A DNA stretch of 64,000 nucleotides, from positions 2,802,001 to 2,866,000 of the forward strand of contig NZ_CP039691.1 in NCBI RefSeq assembly GCF_005145045.1, read 5' to 3'. The stretch comes from Agrobacterium larrymoorei. GTDB taxonomy: Bacteria; Pseudomonadota; Alphaproteobacteria; Rhizobiales; Rhizobiaceae. How positions within the stretch are numbered: the first letter of the stretch is position 1; each line of letters begins with the position of its first letter. A model generated the notes under the pieces. That model had not been told where the DNA came from and ran no database searches. It saw nothing but the letters and a program-made list of their open reading frames with translations. Shown here one piece after another: positions 33,923 through 43,787 of this stretch. The translations under genes were made by a program, and so were the position numbers.

Positions 33923-34277
33923 CGTCATCCTCGGGCTTGGCCAGCTGCTGTCCGGTTTAAACTGGGCGGCTAGTTTGGAACGAGAACAGCTGCCCCACCC
34001 GTCACCCCGCACTTGATGCGGGGTCCAGCAGACGCGCGTCTGCGCGTCGAAAAAGTCTTTCAGACCAAAGACTTGGTCTGGCTGGATCCCGGATCAAGTC
34101 CGGGATGACGGAAGTGGGGCTGCACTTTCGCCACCCCGCAGCAAACGCGGTCAAAGCGTGTCCCAACCGGATTTCAAGGATGGAACTGCAATGCATTCAA
34201 AGCCTTGCCGCGCATCCGCACATCCGCACATCCGCACATTTAAACCGGACAGCGGTGGGCTTGACCCGAGGATGACG
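33923..34277. repeat. Nested palindromic repeats
   Basis: The outer arms are CGTCATCCTCGGGCTTG…GCTGTCCGGTTTAAA (33923-33961) and TTTAAACCGGACAGC…CTTGACCCGAGGATGACG (34239-34277). Between them sits a second palindromic unit, GTCACCCCGC…GTCCAGC (34001-34029) with GCTGGATCCCGG…GGGATGAC (34081-34109). It looks like one extragenic palindrome inserted into another. The outer unit belongs to the family seen at 50148 and 54497. Confidence 0.65.
34213..34236 (+). repeat. Short tandem repeat
   Basis: Three exact copies of CATCCGCA followed by a partial fourth (CAT). Possible slippage site inside the nested palindromes. Confidence 0.8.
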
Positions 34278-34308
34278 CGGGTGGGGTGTGCGTTGGTGGG
34301 CAGAGGTT

Positions 34309-34539
34309 ACCCCTCACCAAGAAAACCTAGGACTTCGCTTTGCGAAGTCGAGGTTTTCTATCCTCTCCCACAGGGGGAGAGGAAAAGACCGCACCGTTTC
34401 TACCCCATCTTCGCGTTTACGATCCAGTAAAAGCGGCGCCGCGGGTTACCTCTCCCCCTGAGCTTGTCGAAGGGGTGGGAGAGGAAGAAAAATCATGATC
34501 TTAGCTTTAGCTAAGTCATAGATTTTTCAGGTGAGGGGT
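34309..34539 (-). repeat. Intergenic mosaic element, copy 2 (inverted)
   Basis: 231 bp with terminal ACCCCTCACC and GGTGAGGGGT. Read on the minus strand it follows the same module order as 43788-44023, including AAAATCTATGACTTAGCT…AGCTAAGATCATGATTTTT and the CTCTCCCACCCCTTCGAC block. Confidence 0.8.
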
Positions 34540-34624
34540 TGTGCTTCGACCGCGAACTCGCAAAAGGCAAGTGGTCACGTCCGAGGATGGCGATGGCGGT
34601 TGGAATGAGTGCCAAAGACCGCAA

Positions 34625-35308
34625 TCACGCTTCCATCGAATATCCAGCGCCGCGCACCGTGCGGATGACGTCCTGCATGCTGGAGAAGTTGAGGGCTTTG
34701 CGGAGGCGGCCGACGTGGACGTCTACGGTGCGTTCGTCGACGTAGATATCGTGGCCCCAGACGCCGTCCAGCAGTTGCGAGCGGGAGAAAACGCGGCCCG
34801 GCGAGGTCATGAGGAATTCCAAGAGGCGGAATTCGGTTGGGCCGAGGCGGACTTCGCGGCTTTTGCGGTGGACGCGGTGGGTTTCGCGGTCCAGTTCGAT
34901 ATCGCCGCATTTGAGCACTGAAGACAGCACTTCCGGCTTGGCGCGGCGCAGCATGGCTTTGACGCGAGCCATGAGTTCCGGTGTGGAGAAGGGCTTGACC
35001 ACATAATCATCCGCGCCGGTGGCCAGTCCGCGAACGCGTTCGCTTTCTTCGCCGCGGGCGGTCAGCATGATGATCGGCAGGCGCTCGGTTTCGGGGCGCA
35101 TGCGCAGACGGCGGCAAAGCTCGATGCCGGAGACGCCGGGCAGCATCCAGTCGAGGATCAGCAAATCCGGCGTGCGTTCCTGAAGGCGAATTTCCGCCTC
35201 ATCGCCGCGCGGGATCGTATCGACGTCATAACCTTCGGATTCCAGATTGTAGCGAAGAAGAACGCTAAGGGCCTCTTCATCTTCGACAACTGCAATTTTA
35301 GGCACCAT
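34625..35308 (-). CDS. phoB: Phosphate response regulator PhoB
   Basis: 227 aa from ATG 35308 (MVPKIAVVEDEEAL), the usual length; an ATG three codons earlier is possible. Receiver domain: acidic pocket VVEDE, phospho-acceptor Asp53 in LLILDWMLPG, Lys in YVVKPF. OmpR-type winged helix from about residue 130 (LGPTEFRLLEFLMTSPGRVFSRSQLLDGVWG… ERTVDVHVGRLRKAL). Phosphorylated by PhoR, it binds Pho boxes to turn on phosphate scavenging. Last gene of the phoR-pstSCAB-phoU-phoB series, as in other rhizobia. Confidence 0.96.
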   Translation of the reverse strand: MVPKIAVVEDEEALSVLLRYNLESEGYDVDTIPRGDEAEIRLQERTPDLLILDWMLPGVSGIELCRRLRMRPETERLPIIMLTARGEESERVRGLATGADDYVVKPFSTPELMARVKAMLRRAKPEVLSSVLKCGDIELDRETHRVHRKSREVRLGPTEFRLLEFLMTSPGRVFSRSQLLDGVWGHDIYVDERTVDVHVGRLRKALNFSSMQDVIRTVRGAGYSMEA

Positions 35309-35439
35309 TGGCTTCAAACTCCGCCAGTCTTCTCTGGAGCGTCAGTCCCCCCGGACCCATGATGACGCTCCAGCGTGTTGATCCAAGCATCGAGCCTTTC
35401 GAAGACCTTCCCGATCTTTCCAAGCCGATGCTGCAAAAC

Positions 35440-36153
35440 TTATTCCGTGACAGCGCCGAGCGTGTTGGAGCTATCGTCCTTCGGGCGCTCGCCTTCCGGC
35501 TGGCTGCCGGTCGTCATGTAGTAGATCGTTTCGGCGATGTTGGTGGCGTGATCGCCGACGCGCTCGATGTTCTTGGCGCAGAACAGAAGATGCGTGCAGG
35601 TGGTGATGTTGCGCGGATCTTCCATCATGTAGGTCAGGAGCTCGCGGAAGAGCGAGGTGTACATGGCGTCGATTTCCTCATCGCGCTCGCGGATGGCCTG
35701 AGCCTTTTCCGCAGAACGGGTGGAGTAGACATCCAGCACTTCTTTCAGCTGCACGAGCGCGAGTTCGGAGAGATGCTCTAGGCCACGGGCGAGCTTGCGC
35801 GGAACGCCGGTTCCGGCAACCGCGATCACGCGCTTGGCAGTGTTCTTGCCGAGATCGCCGACGCGCTCCAGATCGGCTGCGATACGCAGCGAACCGATGA
35901 TTTCGCGAAGGTCGGCAGCCATGGGCTGGCGCTTTGCGATGGTGACGATGGCCTTATCGCCGATTTCACGCTCGGCATGATCGAGGATCGTGTCGTCGGA
36001 GATGACTTTCTGGGCAAGAGCCGCATCGGAATTGACCAGCGCACGCACGGCATCGGCGCACATCTGTTCGGCCAGACCGCCCATTTCAGCGATACGGCGG
36101 GTGAGGAACTTCAGCTCTTCATCATAGGCTGACATGATATGGGAATTTGTCAT
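35440..36153 (-). CDS. phoU: Phosphate signalling protein PhoU
   Basis: 237 aa from ATG 36153 (GGAG nine bases upstream); an in-frame ATG at 36195 is rejected. Two three-helix PhoU repeats: LADLERVGDLGKN-like AADLERVGDLGKNTAKR in the first, and CAKNIERVGDHATNIAETIYYM in the second, both with the E/D metal-binding pattern. It links the Pst transporter to PhoR, keeping the kinase off when phosphate is plentiful. Between pstB and phoB in a tight cluster. Confidence 0.95.
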   Translation of the reverse strand: MTNSHIMSAYDEELKFLTRRIAEMGGLAEQMCADAVRALVNSDAALAQKVISDDTILDHAEREIGDKAIVTIAKRQPMAADLREIIGSLRIAADLERVGDLGKNTAKRVIAVAGTGVPRKLARGLEHLSELALVQLKEVLDVYSTRSAEKAQAIRERDEEIDAMYTSLFRELLTYMMEDPRNITTCTHLLFCAKNIERVGDHATNIAETIYYMTTGSQPEGERPKDDSSNTLGAVTE

Positions 36154-36245
36154 GTTCGAATTCTCCGGTTTCGAAACGCCTTGCCGCAAGCCCACCTTCT
36201 GGGCTCGAGCGGCTGGCGCGGTGTGATGACGTCACTCGTGGCTGA

Positions 36246-37061
36246 TCAGCCGAAGCGACCCATGATGTAATCCTGGGTGCGCTGGTCATCCGGGTTGGTG
36301 AACATCTTGTCCGTATCGTTCTCTTCCACCAGGTGGCCGAGGTGGAACATGGCCGTGCGCTGCGAAACGCGGGCGGCCTGCTGCATGGAGTGCGTGACGA
36401 TGACGATGGTATAGTTGGCGCGAAGCTCGTGAATGAGCTCTTCCACCTTGGCCGTCGCAATCGGGTCGAGTGCCGAGCAGGGCTCGTCCATGAGGATGAC
36501 TTCCGGCGAAACGGCAACGGCGCGTGCGATGCACAGACGCTGCTGCTGACCGCCGGAGAGACCCGTGCCGGATTCGTGCAGGCGATCCTTGGCTTCGTTC
36601 CAGAGACCAGCCTTCTGCAGGCTCTGCTCCACGATCTGGTCCATATCCGCCTTGTTGCGGGCGAGACCGTGGATCCGCGGGCCGTAGGCGATGTTTTCGT
36701 AGATGGACTTCGGGAACGGGTTCGGCTTCTGGAACACCATGCCGACGCGGGCGCGAAGTTCCACGACGTCGATGGACGGATCGTAGATATCGTCCTGATC
36801 CAGCGTGATCTTGCCGGTGACGCGGCAGCCATCGATGGTGTCGTTCATGCGGTTGAGCGTCCGCAGGAAGGTGGACTTGCCGCAACCAGAAGGGCCGATG
36901 AGAGCCGTTACCGTGTTTTCGCGAACATTGAGGTTCACATCGTAAAGGGCACGCTTTTCGCCGTAATAGACGGAAACGTCCTTGCCGATCATCTTGTACG
37001 AAACTTCATTCATTTTCTTGTCCAGCGCCTTTTCAACTGCTGCTTCCGACAACATGTTCAT
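36246..37061 (-). CDS. pstB: Phosphate ABC transporter ATPase PstB
   Basis: 271 aa. Walker [10 protein letters not shown] (56-64), Q-loop [20 protein letters not shown] signature [14 protein letters not shown], Walker [14 protein letters not shown], switch His in [12 protein letters not shown]. All canonical for PstB. Cytoplasmic motor for the PstA-PstC channel. Starts 15 bp after pstA. Confidence 0.97.
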   Translation of the reverse strand: MNMLSEAAVEKALDKKMNEVSYKMIGKDVSVYYGEKRALYDVNLNVRENTVTALIGPSGCGKSTFLRTLNRMNDTIDGCRVTGKITLDQDDIYDPSIDVVELRARVGMVFQKPNPFPKSIYENIAYGPRIHGLARNKADMDQIVEQSLQKAGLWNEAKDRLHESGTGLSGGQQQRLCIARAVAVSPEVILMDEPCSALDPIATAKVEELIHELRANYTIVIVTHSMQQAARVSQRTAMFHLGHLVEENDTDKMFTNPDDQRTQDYIMGRFG

Positions 37062-37076
37062 AGTTCGGTTCTCCCT

Positions 37077-38399
37077 CTACCAACGACGCTCGAAGCGGCG
37101 GCGCAACAGGATTGCTCCAACATTCATGACGAGGAGGAACAGAAGCAGGATGATGATAGCGCCAGATGTCCTTTCGACAAAGGCGCGTTCCGCTTCGTTC
37201 GCCCACATGTAAATCTGCACCGGCAGCGCCGTGGACGGGTCCATGGGCGTCGTCGGATAGTTTGCGACGAATGCGACCATGCCGATGAGGAGCAGCGGTG
37301 CGGTTTCGCCGAGGGCGTGCGCGAGGCCAATGATGGTGCCGGTCAAGATACCGGGCATGGCGAGCGGCAGCACGTGATGGAAGATGGTCTGCATCTTGGA
37401 TGCACCGAGACCGAGAGCCGCAGCACGGATGGATGGCGGCACGGCCTTCAGGGCAGCGCGGGTGGCGATGATGATGGTCGGCAACGTCATCAGGGTCAGC
37501 ACCAGGCCGCCGACCAGCGAGGCCGAGCGCGGGAAGCCCATGAAGTTGATGAAGACCGACAGGCCGAGCAGACCGTAAACGATGGAAGGTACGGCGGCCA
37601 GGTTGTTGATGTTGACTTCGATGAGGTCCGTCAGGCGGTTCTTCGGCGCGAATTCTTCCAGATAGATGGAGGCTGCGACGCCGATGGGCAGCGAGAGCAC
37701 CAGAACGATCAGCATCATGTAGAAGGAGCCGATGAGGGCAACGCCGACACCTGCGGCTTCTGGACGGCTGGATGCGCCGTTGAAGAAGATGCCGGTGTTG
37801 AACTGTTTGCCCAGCTGGCCTTTTTCCACGAGCTGGTTCATCCAGCCGACCTGCTGGTCGGAGATGCGGCGGTTCTGCTGGTCCACCGTCATGTCGATCT
37901 GGCCCTTGAAGGCGCTGTCGACATCACCTGAGGCCAGAAGCGATACGGTGCGCGTGGTGCCGATGACGCTTGGGTCGGAGGTAACGATGTCACGCAGCTG
38001 GGTGCGCACGCCATCCGAAATCAGCGCGTTGACGGCGCGAAGACCGGTGCGGTCATCCAGCGAAACGCCAAGCACCTTTGCCAGCGAGTTGCGGGCGACG
38101 ACCGGATAATTGGCGGTCATCAGCTTGGAGGGGTTCTGTGCGCGCACATTGTCCGGATCGATGATCTGCTGCGAGAACTCGACCGGGATGGTGATCATCG
38201 TCTGCTGGAAGGCGGTATAGCCTTTGCCGACAACCGACCAGAGCAGAAGGAAGAGAAACAGCAGGCCAAACGAGATGGCGGCAAGACCATAGGCGCGGAA
38301 GCGACGTTCTGCAGCGTAGCGGCGCTTGATGCCGATATCGCGACGGACCTTCTTCGTTGCGGCTGGGGCAAGGCTGCCCGGAGTAACGACCTCGGTCAT
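37077..38399 (-). CDS. pstA: Phosphate ABC transporter permease PstA
   Basis: 440 aa from ATG 38399, which overlaps the pstC stop codon by four bases (ATGA), giving translational coupling. Longer than E. coli PstA because of a periplasmic insert of about 150 residues after the first membrane span, as in other rhizobial PstA. The EAA-type loop (ALGLGASKMQTIFHHVLPLAMPGILTG) that contacts PstB is clear. Integral membrane. Confidence 0.95.
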   Translation of the reverse strand: MTEVVTPGSLAPAATKKVRRDIGIKRRYAAERRFRAYGLAAISFGLLFLFLLLWSVVGKGYTAFQQTMITIPVEFSQQIIDPDNVRAQNPSKLMTANYPVVARNSLAKVLGVSLDDRTGLRAVNALISDGVRTQLRDIVTSDPSVIGTTRTVSLLASGDVDSAFKGQIDMTVDQQNRRISDQQVGWMNQLVEKGQLGKQFNTGIFFNGASSRPEAAGVGVALIGSFYMMLIVLVLSLPIGVAASIYLEEFAPKNRLTDLIEVNINNLAAVPSIVYGLLGLSVFINFMGFPRSASLVGGLVLTLMTLPTIIIATRAALKAVPPSIRAAALGLGASKMQTIFHHVLPLAMPGILTGTIIGLAHALGETAPLLLIGMVAFVANYPTTPMDPSTALPVQIYMWANEAERAFVERTSGAIIILLLFLLVMNVGAILLRRRFERRW

Positions 38400-39880
38400 T
38401 CGTACTGCTCCCGGTATTTGCGCACGATGTAGAGCGCGTAGATATTGAGGCAAAGCGTGATGGCAAAGAGGGTGATGCCAAGCGCGAAGGCAACGAGCGT
38501 CTGCGGCGAGGTGAACTCAAGGTCGCCCGTCAGCTGGCTGACGATCTTGACCGTTACCGTCGTCATCGGCTCGAACGGATCGAGCTGTAGGCGGGCGGCG
38601 ACACCGGCGGCGAGAACCACGATCATGGTTTCACCGATGGCGCGCGAGGCGGTCATCAGGATGGCGCCGACGATGCCTGGCAGAGCGGCGGGAAGGATGA
38701 CCTTCTTGACCGTTTCCGAACGAGTGGCACCGAGACCGAGCGAACCATCGCGAAGAGCGCGGGGAACGGCGGTGATGATGTCATCCGACAGCGAGGAGAC
38801 GTATGGGATCAGCATGATGCCCATGACGAAGCCTGCGGTGATGACGCTCTGTGCCTGGATGAAGTTGGAGTAATCGCCCGTCGTCAGGCCGTTGATCTGG
38901 GCGGAAATGTCACGCAGGAACGGGCCGACCGTGGTGAGCGCGAAGAAGCCGTAAACGATGGTCGGGATACCGGCGAGAACTTCGAGCAGCGGCTTTGCGA
39001 TGGAGCGGAAGCGCGGCGTGGCATACTCCGCCATGTAGATGGCCGAGAACAGACCGACCGGAACAGCAACCAGCATGGCGACGAAGCCGATATAGAGCGT
39101 GCCGGCGAGAAGCGGGATGAGGCCGAACTGACCGGAGCTATCGGTGGAGCCAGCCGCGGCGAAACGCGGGTCCCATACGGTTCCGAAGAAGAACTCGTGC
39201 GCTGGCACCATGTTGAAGAACTGGATCGCTTCCGTCAGCATGGACAGCACGATGCCGATGGTGGTCAGGATCGCGATGGAAGAGGCGACGAGCAGCGCGC
39301 CGAGAATGACCTTCTCCACCGTGTTACGGGCACGGAAGCGCGGAGCGATGCCGCGCAGCGCATAGAAGGCACCGCCGAGGGCTGCTAGAAGAACGACGGC
39401 GACCATGGCGAGGCGGCTGGTTGCCGTCAGCGTGTTCAGCGTTTCCGCTGCTTCGACCATATAGGGCTCTGGATCACCGGCGATGGCGACGCCCTTGGAG
39501 GCCAGAAGCGCGCGTGTCGTGGCCGGATCGGCCTTGACCTGCGCATATTCTTCCGAAGACAGGCGGTCGAGACCGCGCGCAATGGAACCGACCATGCCGT
39601 ATGTCAGGCTCTGCTGCGCTTCCGGCTGCGCCTTGATCTCCTCGGGGAAACCGGCACGAACCGAAGACGTAATGATCATGGGGCTGATGACGAGCCACAG
39701 CGCCAGAATGAGCGCCGAGGGAATGATCGCCCAGACGAGGACGTACGAGCCGTGATAACCGGCGCGGGAATGCATGCTGGAGGGACGACCGCCCGCAAGC
39801 GCCACGGCGCGGCGTGTGCCGAGCACGTAGCTGGCGATGCCAATCAGCGCCAGTATAGCCAAAAGAAGGGATGTGTTCAT
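38396..39880 (-). CDS. pstC: Phosphate ABC transporter permease PstC
   Basis: 494 aa, again longer than the E. coli protein owing to extra N-terminal spans and a long loop. The coupling loop SLGLGATRSETVKKVILPAALPGIVGAIL is the signature. It forms the phosphate channel with PstA. Separated from pstS by 266 bp that hold a strong hairpin, so the permease genes may be expressed less than the binding protein. Confidence 0.95.
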   Translation of the reverse strand: MNTSLLLAILALIGIASYVLGTRRAVALAGGRPSSMHSRAGYHGSYVLVWAIIPSALILALWLVISPMIITSSVRAGFPEEIKAQPEAQQSLTYGMVGSIARGLDRLSSEEYAQVKADPATTRALLASKGVAIAGDPEPYMVEAAETLNTLTATSRLAMVAVVLLAALGGAFYALRGIAPRFRARNTVEKVILGALLVASSIAILTTIGIVLSMLTEAIQFFNMVPAHEFFFGTVWDPRFAAAGSTDSSGQFGLIPLLAGTLYIGFVAMLVAVPVGLFSAIYMAEYATPRFRSIAKPLLEVLAGIPTIVYGFFALTTVGPFLRDISAQINGLTTGDYSNFIQAQSVITAGFVMGIMLIPYVSSLSDDIITAVPRALRDGSLGLGATRSETVKKVILPAALPGIVGAILMTASRAIGETMIVVLAAGVAARLQLDPFEPMTTVTVKIVSQLTGDLEFTSPQTLVAFALGITLFAITLCLNIYALYIVRKYREQYE

Positions 39881-40108
39881 GGAGACTTTCCTCGGCGCAC
39901 CTAAAGGTACGATGCGGTATCAGATACTTTGCAAAGATGCGGACCGCTTCAGGCTGTGAAAGCCATCAGCACCGTCTTTCTATTCAGCGCACGCATTCCG
40001 GGTTGATACATCATATTTATCGGCGGCTTGGTCTTACGATAAATAGGAACTGTCAACCCTCGGTCCGCACCACCCTGCCCGCAATCGCACATTGCCAACA
40101 GGAAGGAT

Positions 40109-40138
40109 GGTAAGCGCAGCAATTATGCTGCGCTTACC
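40109..40138 (-). terminator. Perfect 13-bp hairpin between pstS and pstC
   Basis: GGTAAGCGCAGCA (40109-40121), loop ATTA, TGCTGCGCTTACC (40126-40138), starting about eight bases beyond the pstS stop codon. There is no T-run, so it more likely stabilises the pstS mRNA end or attenuates read-through than fully terminates. The rest of 39881-40146 shows nothing else recognised. Confidence 0.65.
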
Positions 40139-40146
40139 GGATATCA

Positions 40147-41181
40147 TTACATGGTGGTGCCGGCTTCGAACTTGGCGCGGATTTCCTTGCGCTCAGCTTC
40201 TGGAGCAGCAACCAGGCCGTAGTTAGCCAGCGGAGAGTCAGGGCCGATCATTTCGTCGGACGTGAAGAACTCAACATATTCCTTCAGGCCAGGGATCACG
40301 CCGAGGTGAGCCTTCTTGACGTAGAAGAACAGCGGGCGAGAAACAGGGTACTTGCCGGAAGCAACGGTTTCCGTGGAAGGAACGACGCCGCTGACGGTTG
40401 CAACCTTCAGCTTGTCCTTGTTGTTTTCGTAGAAAGCGAGGCCGAATACGCCAACGCCGGTCTTGTTTGCAGCGATACGAGCAAGCGTTTCGGTGTAGTC
40501 GCCGTCGATGTCGACAGCAGCGCCGTCCTTGCGAACTGCGATGCACTTTGCAGCAGCCTGCTTGGCATCTGGAACCAGACCCTTGATCGCGTCGGTTGCC
40601 TTGGCTTCCTTGCAGCCGTCAGCCATGATCTTCTCTTCGAAGACTTCGCGCGTGCCGTGCTTGGAGCCAGGGATGTAGGCAGCGATTGCTACGTCCGGCA
40701 GTTCCTTGTTGATTTCGGACCACTTCTTGTAAGGGTTGGCAACGAGCTTGCCATCCTTGACGACTTCAGCGGCGAGACCGAGATACAGATCCTTAGGCTC
40801 GAGCTTCACGTCCTTGTTGGACGAGTCCATGGCGAAAACGATACCGTCATAGCCGATCTTGACTTCCTGAACGTCTGCAACGCCAGCGGACTTGCAAGCT
40901 GCAAGCTCATCAGCCTTGATTGGGCGCGAAGCGTTCGCGATGTCGATGGTGCCTTCACCAACGCCGGAGCAGAATGCCTTCAGACCACCGCCCGTGCCGC
41001 CGGACTCAACAACAGGAGCCTTGAAGTTCGGGAATGCTTCAGCGAAGCTTTCAGCAACGATCTTTGCGTAAGGCAGAACCGTGGAGGAACCGGCAACCTG
41101 GATCTGGTCGCGAGCAGAAGCGGCACCTGCGAAGGCAACGGAAGCCACCAGAGCTGCTGCGGACAATTTAACGATATTCAT
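40147..41181 (-). CDS. pstS: Phosphate-binding protein PstS
   Basis: 344 aa from ATG 41181 (GGGAGAG upstream). Signal peptide of about 23 residues (MNIVKLSAAALVASVAFAGAASA). The mature start carries IQVAGSSTVLPYAKIVAE and ESGGTGGGLKAFCSG, the phosphate-ligand loops of the family. Periplasmic receptor for the PstCAB importer. Preceded by a Pho box, consistent with induction under phosphate limitation. Confidence 0.96.
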   Translation of the reverse strand: MNIVKLSAAALVASVAFAGAASARDQIQVAGSSTVLPYAKIVAESFAEAFPNFKAPVVESGGTGGGLKAFCSGVGEGTIDIANASRPIKADELAACKSAGVADVQEVKIGYDGIVFAMDSSNKDVKLEPKDLYLGLAAEVVKDGKLVANPYKKWSEINKELPDVAIAAYIPGSKHGTREVFEEKIMADGCKEAKATDAIKGLVPDAKQAAAKCIAVRKDGAAVDIDGDYTETLARIAANKTGVGVFGLAFYENNKDKLKVATVSGVVPSTETVASGKYPVSRPLFFYVKKAHLGVIPGLKEYVEFFTSDEMIGPDSPLANYGLVAAPEAERKEIRAKFEAGTTM

Positions 41182-41317
41182 GTGACTCTCCCGTCGTGGG
41201 GCCCTTAAGGGCATTTGTGAACTCTGCCGGCAAGAGACTTACCCCTTAAGTCCTTTTCTGGACTGCCCCGGCGGCCTCTTCATAACCAGTCTTGCCACAC
41301 CCTTTTATGTCACTTCG

Positions 41318-41335
41318 ATGAAAGATTTGTGACAT
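41318..41335 (-). promoter_or_regulatory. Pho box upstream of pstS
   Basis: Read on the minus strand: ATGTCAC-AAAT-CTTTCAT, two heptamers with 4-bp spacing, matching CTGTCAT-N4-CTGTCAT at 11 of 14 positions. It lies 137 bp before the pstS start codon in the 215-bp gap after phoR. Confidence 0.75.
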
Positions 41336-41396
41336 ATCAACCTATTGGTTTAAAAGGAGAAATTAAGATGACACAAAACCACATGAGGGTTTTATG

Positions 41397-42674
41397 TCAA
41401 AAACGCACGGTGAAGTCCGTGCCCACATCGATTTCCGAGCGGATGATGAGGCGCGCGCGATGGCGGGTGAGGATATGCTTGACGATGGCAAGCCCCAACC
41501 CGGTGCCTTTTTTCGATCTGCTATCGGCGACGCTGACGCGATAAAAACGCTCCGTTAAGCGCGGAACATGCTCTGCGGGAATGCCCGGACCCTTGTCCAG
41601 CACGCTGACTTCGACCTGCTGGCCCGTTTCCGCGCGCAGGAAAACATCGACGGTTTTGCCATCCTGACCATATTTACAGGCATTCTCGACAAGGTTCTGG
41701 AACACCTGCACCAGCTCGTCCCGATCACCCGTTATCTCCACCGGACCCTCCGGCATATGGAGGTTGATCGCGACTTCGAGATCGCTGGCGAGCGGCAGAA
41801 GACTATCGCGGACATGGCCGAGAAGCGGCACCAGATCCACCTTCTGATCCGGCGCGATGTTGGCGCGAAGCTCCAGCCGCGACAGTGACATGAGGTCATC
41901 CACCAGACGGCTCATGCGGGTGGCCTGATCCAGCATGATGCCGAGGAAGCGCTCTCTCGCCTTCGGATCTTCCTTTGCCGGTCCCTGCATGGTTTCGATG
42001 AAGCCGCGCAGCGATGCGAGCGGCGTTCTGAGTTCATGGCTGGCATTGGCAACGAAATCGCTACGCATGCGGTCTATGCGGCGCAGATCCGAAATATCGC
42101 GGAAGGAGAGGATATAGAAAGGCGCACCTGCGGCCTGCGGCATATCCGCCGGTGCGATGCGGACGATGAAGACGCGCTCCGAAGGCAGCCGCTCCGAATG
42201 CTCCACCTGATTTGGCGTGCCGGTGGCGATGGTTTCGCGAATGACATCGAGAAGACCGGGAGAGCGCAGGCGACCGGAAATATGCGAGCCGACCGGAAGC
42301 GTGCCGAAGGCACGTTCGGCAGCGGTGTTTTCAAACAGCACGCTGGCATTCTGATCCAGAATGAAGACGGGCGTATCCAGCACGGCAAGCCCTGCGCGCA
42401 CGCCTGCAATCAGCCCCGGATTGACGGCTTCCTGCGGCTCCGCCTCTACCTTCTGCTTCTTTTCCTCCCGGCTTTTTGCCGAGGAGCCGGTGTTGATGGA
42501 GAAGATGGCGACAATCGAGGCCAGCCACAGGGCAACCGGCAGATAGGGCGTGCGGAATTCCGTGAGCGCGACGACGGCAAGCATGGAGACGACGAGAACG
42601 GCAAGCCAGTTGCTGCGCATTCTGCGCCAATACCGCCGGAATGCACTATCTCCTTCCATGACTGCCATTGCCAT
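41397..42674 (-). CDS. phoR: Phosphate sensor histidine kinase PhoR
   Basis: 425 aa. Two membrane spans near the N-terminus (about 22-38 and 44-60) with almost no periplasmic loop, then a PAS domain (about 85-195), the phospho-accepting His213 in FVANASHELRTPL, and the ATPase domain with N box (LVENACKYG), DKGPGIP and GTGLGLAIVKHI. It reads phosphate supply through Pst/PhoU and phosphorylates PhoB. A second in-frame ATG nearby (MEGDSAF) could be the start. Upstream of pstS on the same strand. Confidence 0.94.
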   Translation of the reverse strand: MAMAVMEGDSAFRRYWRRMRSNWLAVLVVSMLAVVALTEFRTPYLPVALWLASIVAIFSINTGSSAKSREEKKQKVEAEPQEAVNPGLIAGVRAGLAVLDTPVFILDQNASVLFENTAAERAFGTLPVGSHISGRLRSPGLLDVIRETIATGTPNQVEHSERLPSERVFIVRIAPADMPQAAGAPFYILSFRDISDLRRIDRMRSDFVANASHELRTPLASLRGFIETMQGPAKEDPKARERFLGIMLDQATRMSRLVDDLMSLSRLELRANIAPDQKVDLVPLLGHVRDSLLPLASDLEVAINLHMPEGPVEITGDRDELVQVFQNLVENACKYGQDGKTVDVFLRAETGQQVEVSVLDKGPGIPAEHVPRLTERFYRVSVADSRSKKGTGLGLAIVKHILTRHRARLIIRSEIDVGTDFTVRF

Positions 42675-42887
42675 TGCTTTCGCTGCCCGATCTGCTCATG
42701 TCCCAATCTCCCCCTCATAGACCCCTTTCATGACAGAGATTCTTCGCCCTGTCTTTTCCCTTGGTGAAGGCGCGAAGAATTATGTGGACAGAGCTAGGGA
42801 ACGGAAGCGACCGTTTCGCTCTTGAAATCCATGTTCTTCAGGCTGAAGTTAGAGAAAGAAGCCGACGCGTTTCAAAAGGGAGAGATC

Positions 42888-43769
42888 ATGAGCGAAACCG
42901 CCAAGGACCGGTCCGTCACACTGAAAATCGACGGCAAAGAGCGCGTCTTCAACATCGACGATCCGGTTCTGCCGGACTGGGTGGAGGACCAGAAGCTGAC
43001 CTCCGGCGGGTTTCCCTATGACAAGAAGCTTGATCGCAAGGAATATGAGGAAGCGCTAGAGGCTTTGCAGGTTGAACTCGTCAAGGTGCAGTTCTGGCAG
43101 CAGGCCACCGGCCACCGCATCATCGCCCTTTTCGAAGGGCGCGACGCGGCTGGCAAGGGCGGCTCGATTGGCGCGGTGCGGGAATATCTGAACCCCCGCT
43201 ATGCGCGCATCGTGGCGCTGACGAAGCCGACGGAAACAGAGCGCGGCCAATGGTATTTCCAGCGCTACATCGCGCATTTTCCGACGGCCGGAGAATTCGT
43301 GCTGTTCGACCGTTCCTGGTATAACCGCGCAGGCGTGGAGCCCGTGATGGGGTTCTGCACGCCGGACGAACACAAACGCTTCCTTAAGGAAGTGCCGCGG
43401 CTGGAAAAGATGCTGGTGCATGAGGGCGTGCACCTGTTCAAGTTCTATCTCGATATCGGCCAGGAAACCCAGCTCGAGCGCTTCCATGACCGGCGGCAAA
43501 GTCTGCTGAAATCCTGGAAGCTTTCCGACATGGACATCGCGGCACTCACCAAATGGGACGACTACACCGCAGCCCGCGACGAGATGCTGGACAAGACCAA
43601 CATAGACGACGCCCCCTGGACCGTCATCCGCGCCAACGACAAACGCCGCCTGCGGCTGAACCTCATCCGCCATATTCTGACGTCTCTGGATTATGACGGT
43701 AAGGATAAAAAGGCGATTGGCGAGATAGATGACAAGATTTTGGGAAGCGGGCCTAAGTTTTTGAAGTGA
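42888..43769 (+). CDS. ppk2: Polyphosphate kinase 2
   Basis: 293 aa from ATG 42888 (GGGAGAG upstream); an in-frame ATG at 42822 is less likely. PPK2 core: Walker [17 protein letters not shown] (82-97), the lid and Walker B region [33 protein letters not shown]. It interconverts polyphosphate and nucleoside polyphosphates. Its place beside the phosphate regulon, divergent from phoR, suggests coordinated phosphate storage, though no Pho box was firmly found in front of it. Confidence 0.93.
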   Translation: MSETAKDRSVTLKIDGKERVFNIDDPVLPDWVEDQKLTSGGFPYDKKLDRKEYEEALEALQVELVKVQFWQQATGHRIIALFEGRDAAGKGGSIGAVREYLNPRYARIVALTKPTETERGQWYFQRYIAHFPTAGEFVLFDRSWYNRAGVEPVMGFCTPDEHKRFLKEVPRLEKMLVHEGVHLFKFYLDIGQETQLERFHDRRQSLLKSWKLSDMDIAALTKWDDYTAARDEMLDKTNIDDAPWTVIRANDKRRLRLNLIRHILTSLDYDGKDKKAIGEIDDKILGSGPKFLK

Positions 43770-43787
43770 GGTGGAGTTTAAAGCGTA

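Larger units (their letters stand above)
32517..34624. other. 2.1-kb gene-free region of palindromic elements
   Basis: Open frames here lack ribosome sites, recognisable domains or consistent codon use, and most overlap hairpins. Contents in order: mosaic element copy 1 (32683-32915), a cluster of hairpins (33048-33420), a GC-rich stretch with no clear structure (33421-33780), a G/T-rich low-complexity stretch with a run of ten T (about 33782-33830), nested palindromes (33923-34277), an 8-bp tandem repeat (34213-34236) and mosaic element copy 2 (34309-34539). Confidence 0.7.

Noticed and set aside
34213..34236. CRISPR-like repeat
   Set aside because: Three adjoining 8-bp units with no spacers; a simple tandem repeat.
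36333..37931. 532-aa open frame antisense to pstB and pstA
   Set aside because: Spans two coding genes with full transporter motifs; low-complexity His/Asp-rich composition.
42719..42736. Pho box before phoR
   Set aside because: One good heptamer (CTGTCAT on the minus strand) but the second half does not match, so it is not listed as a site.
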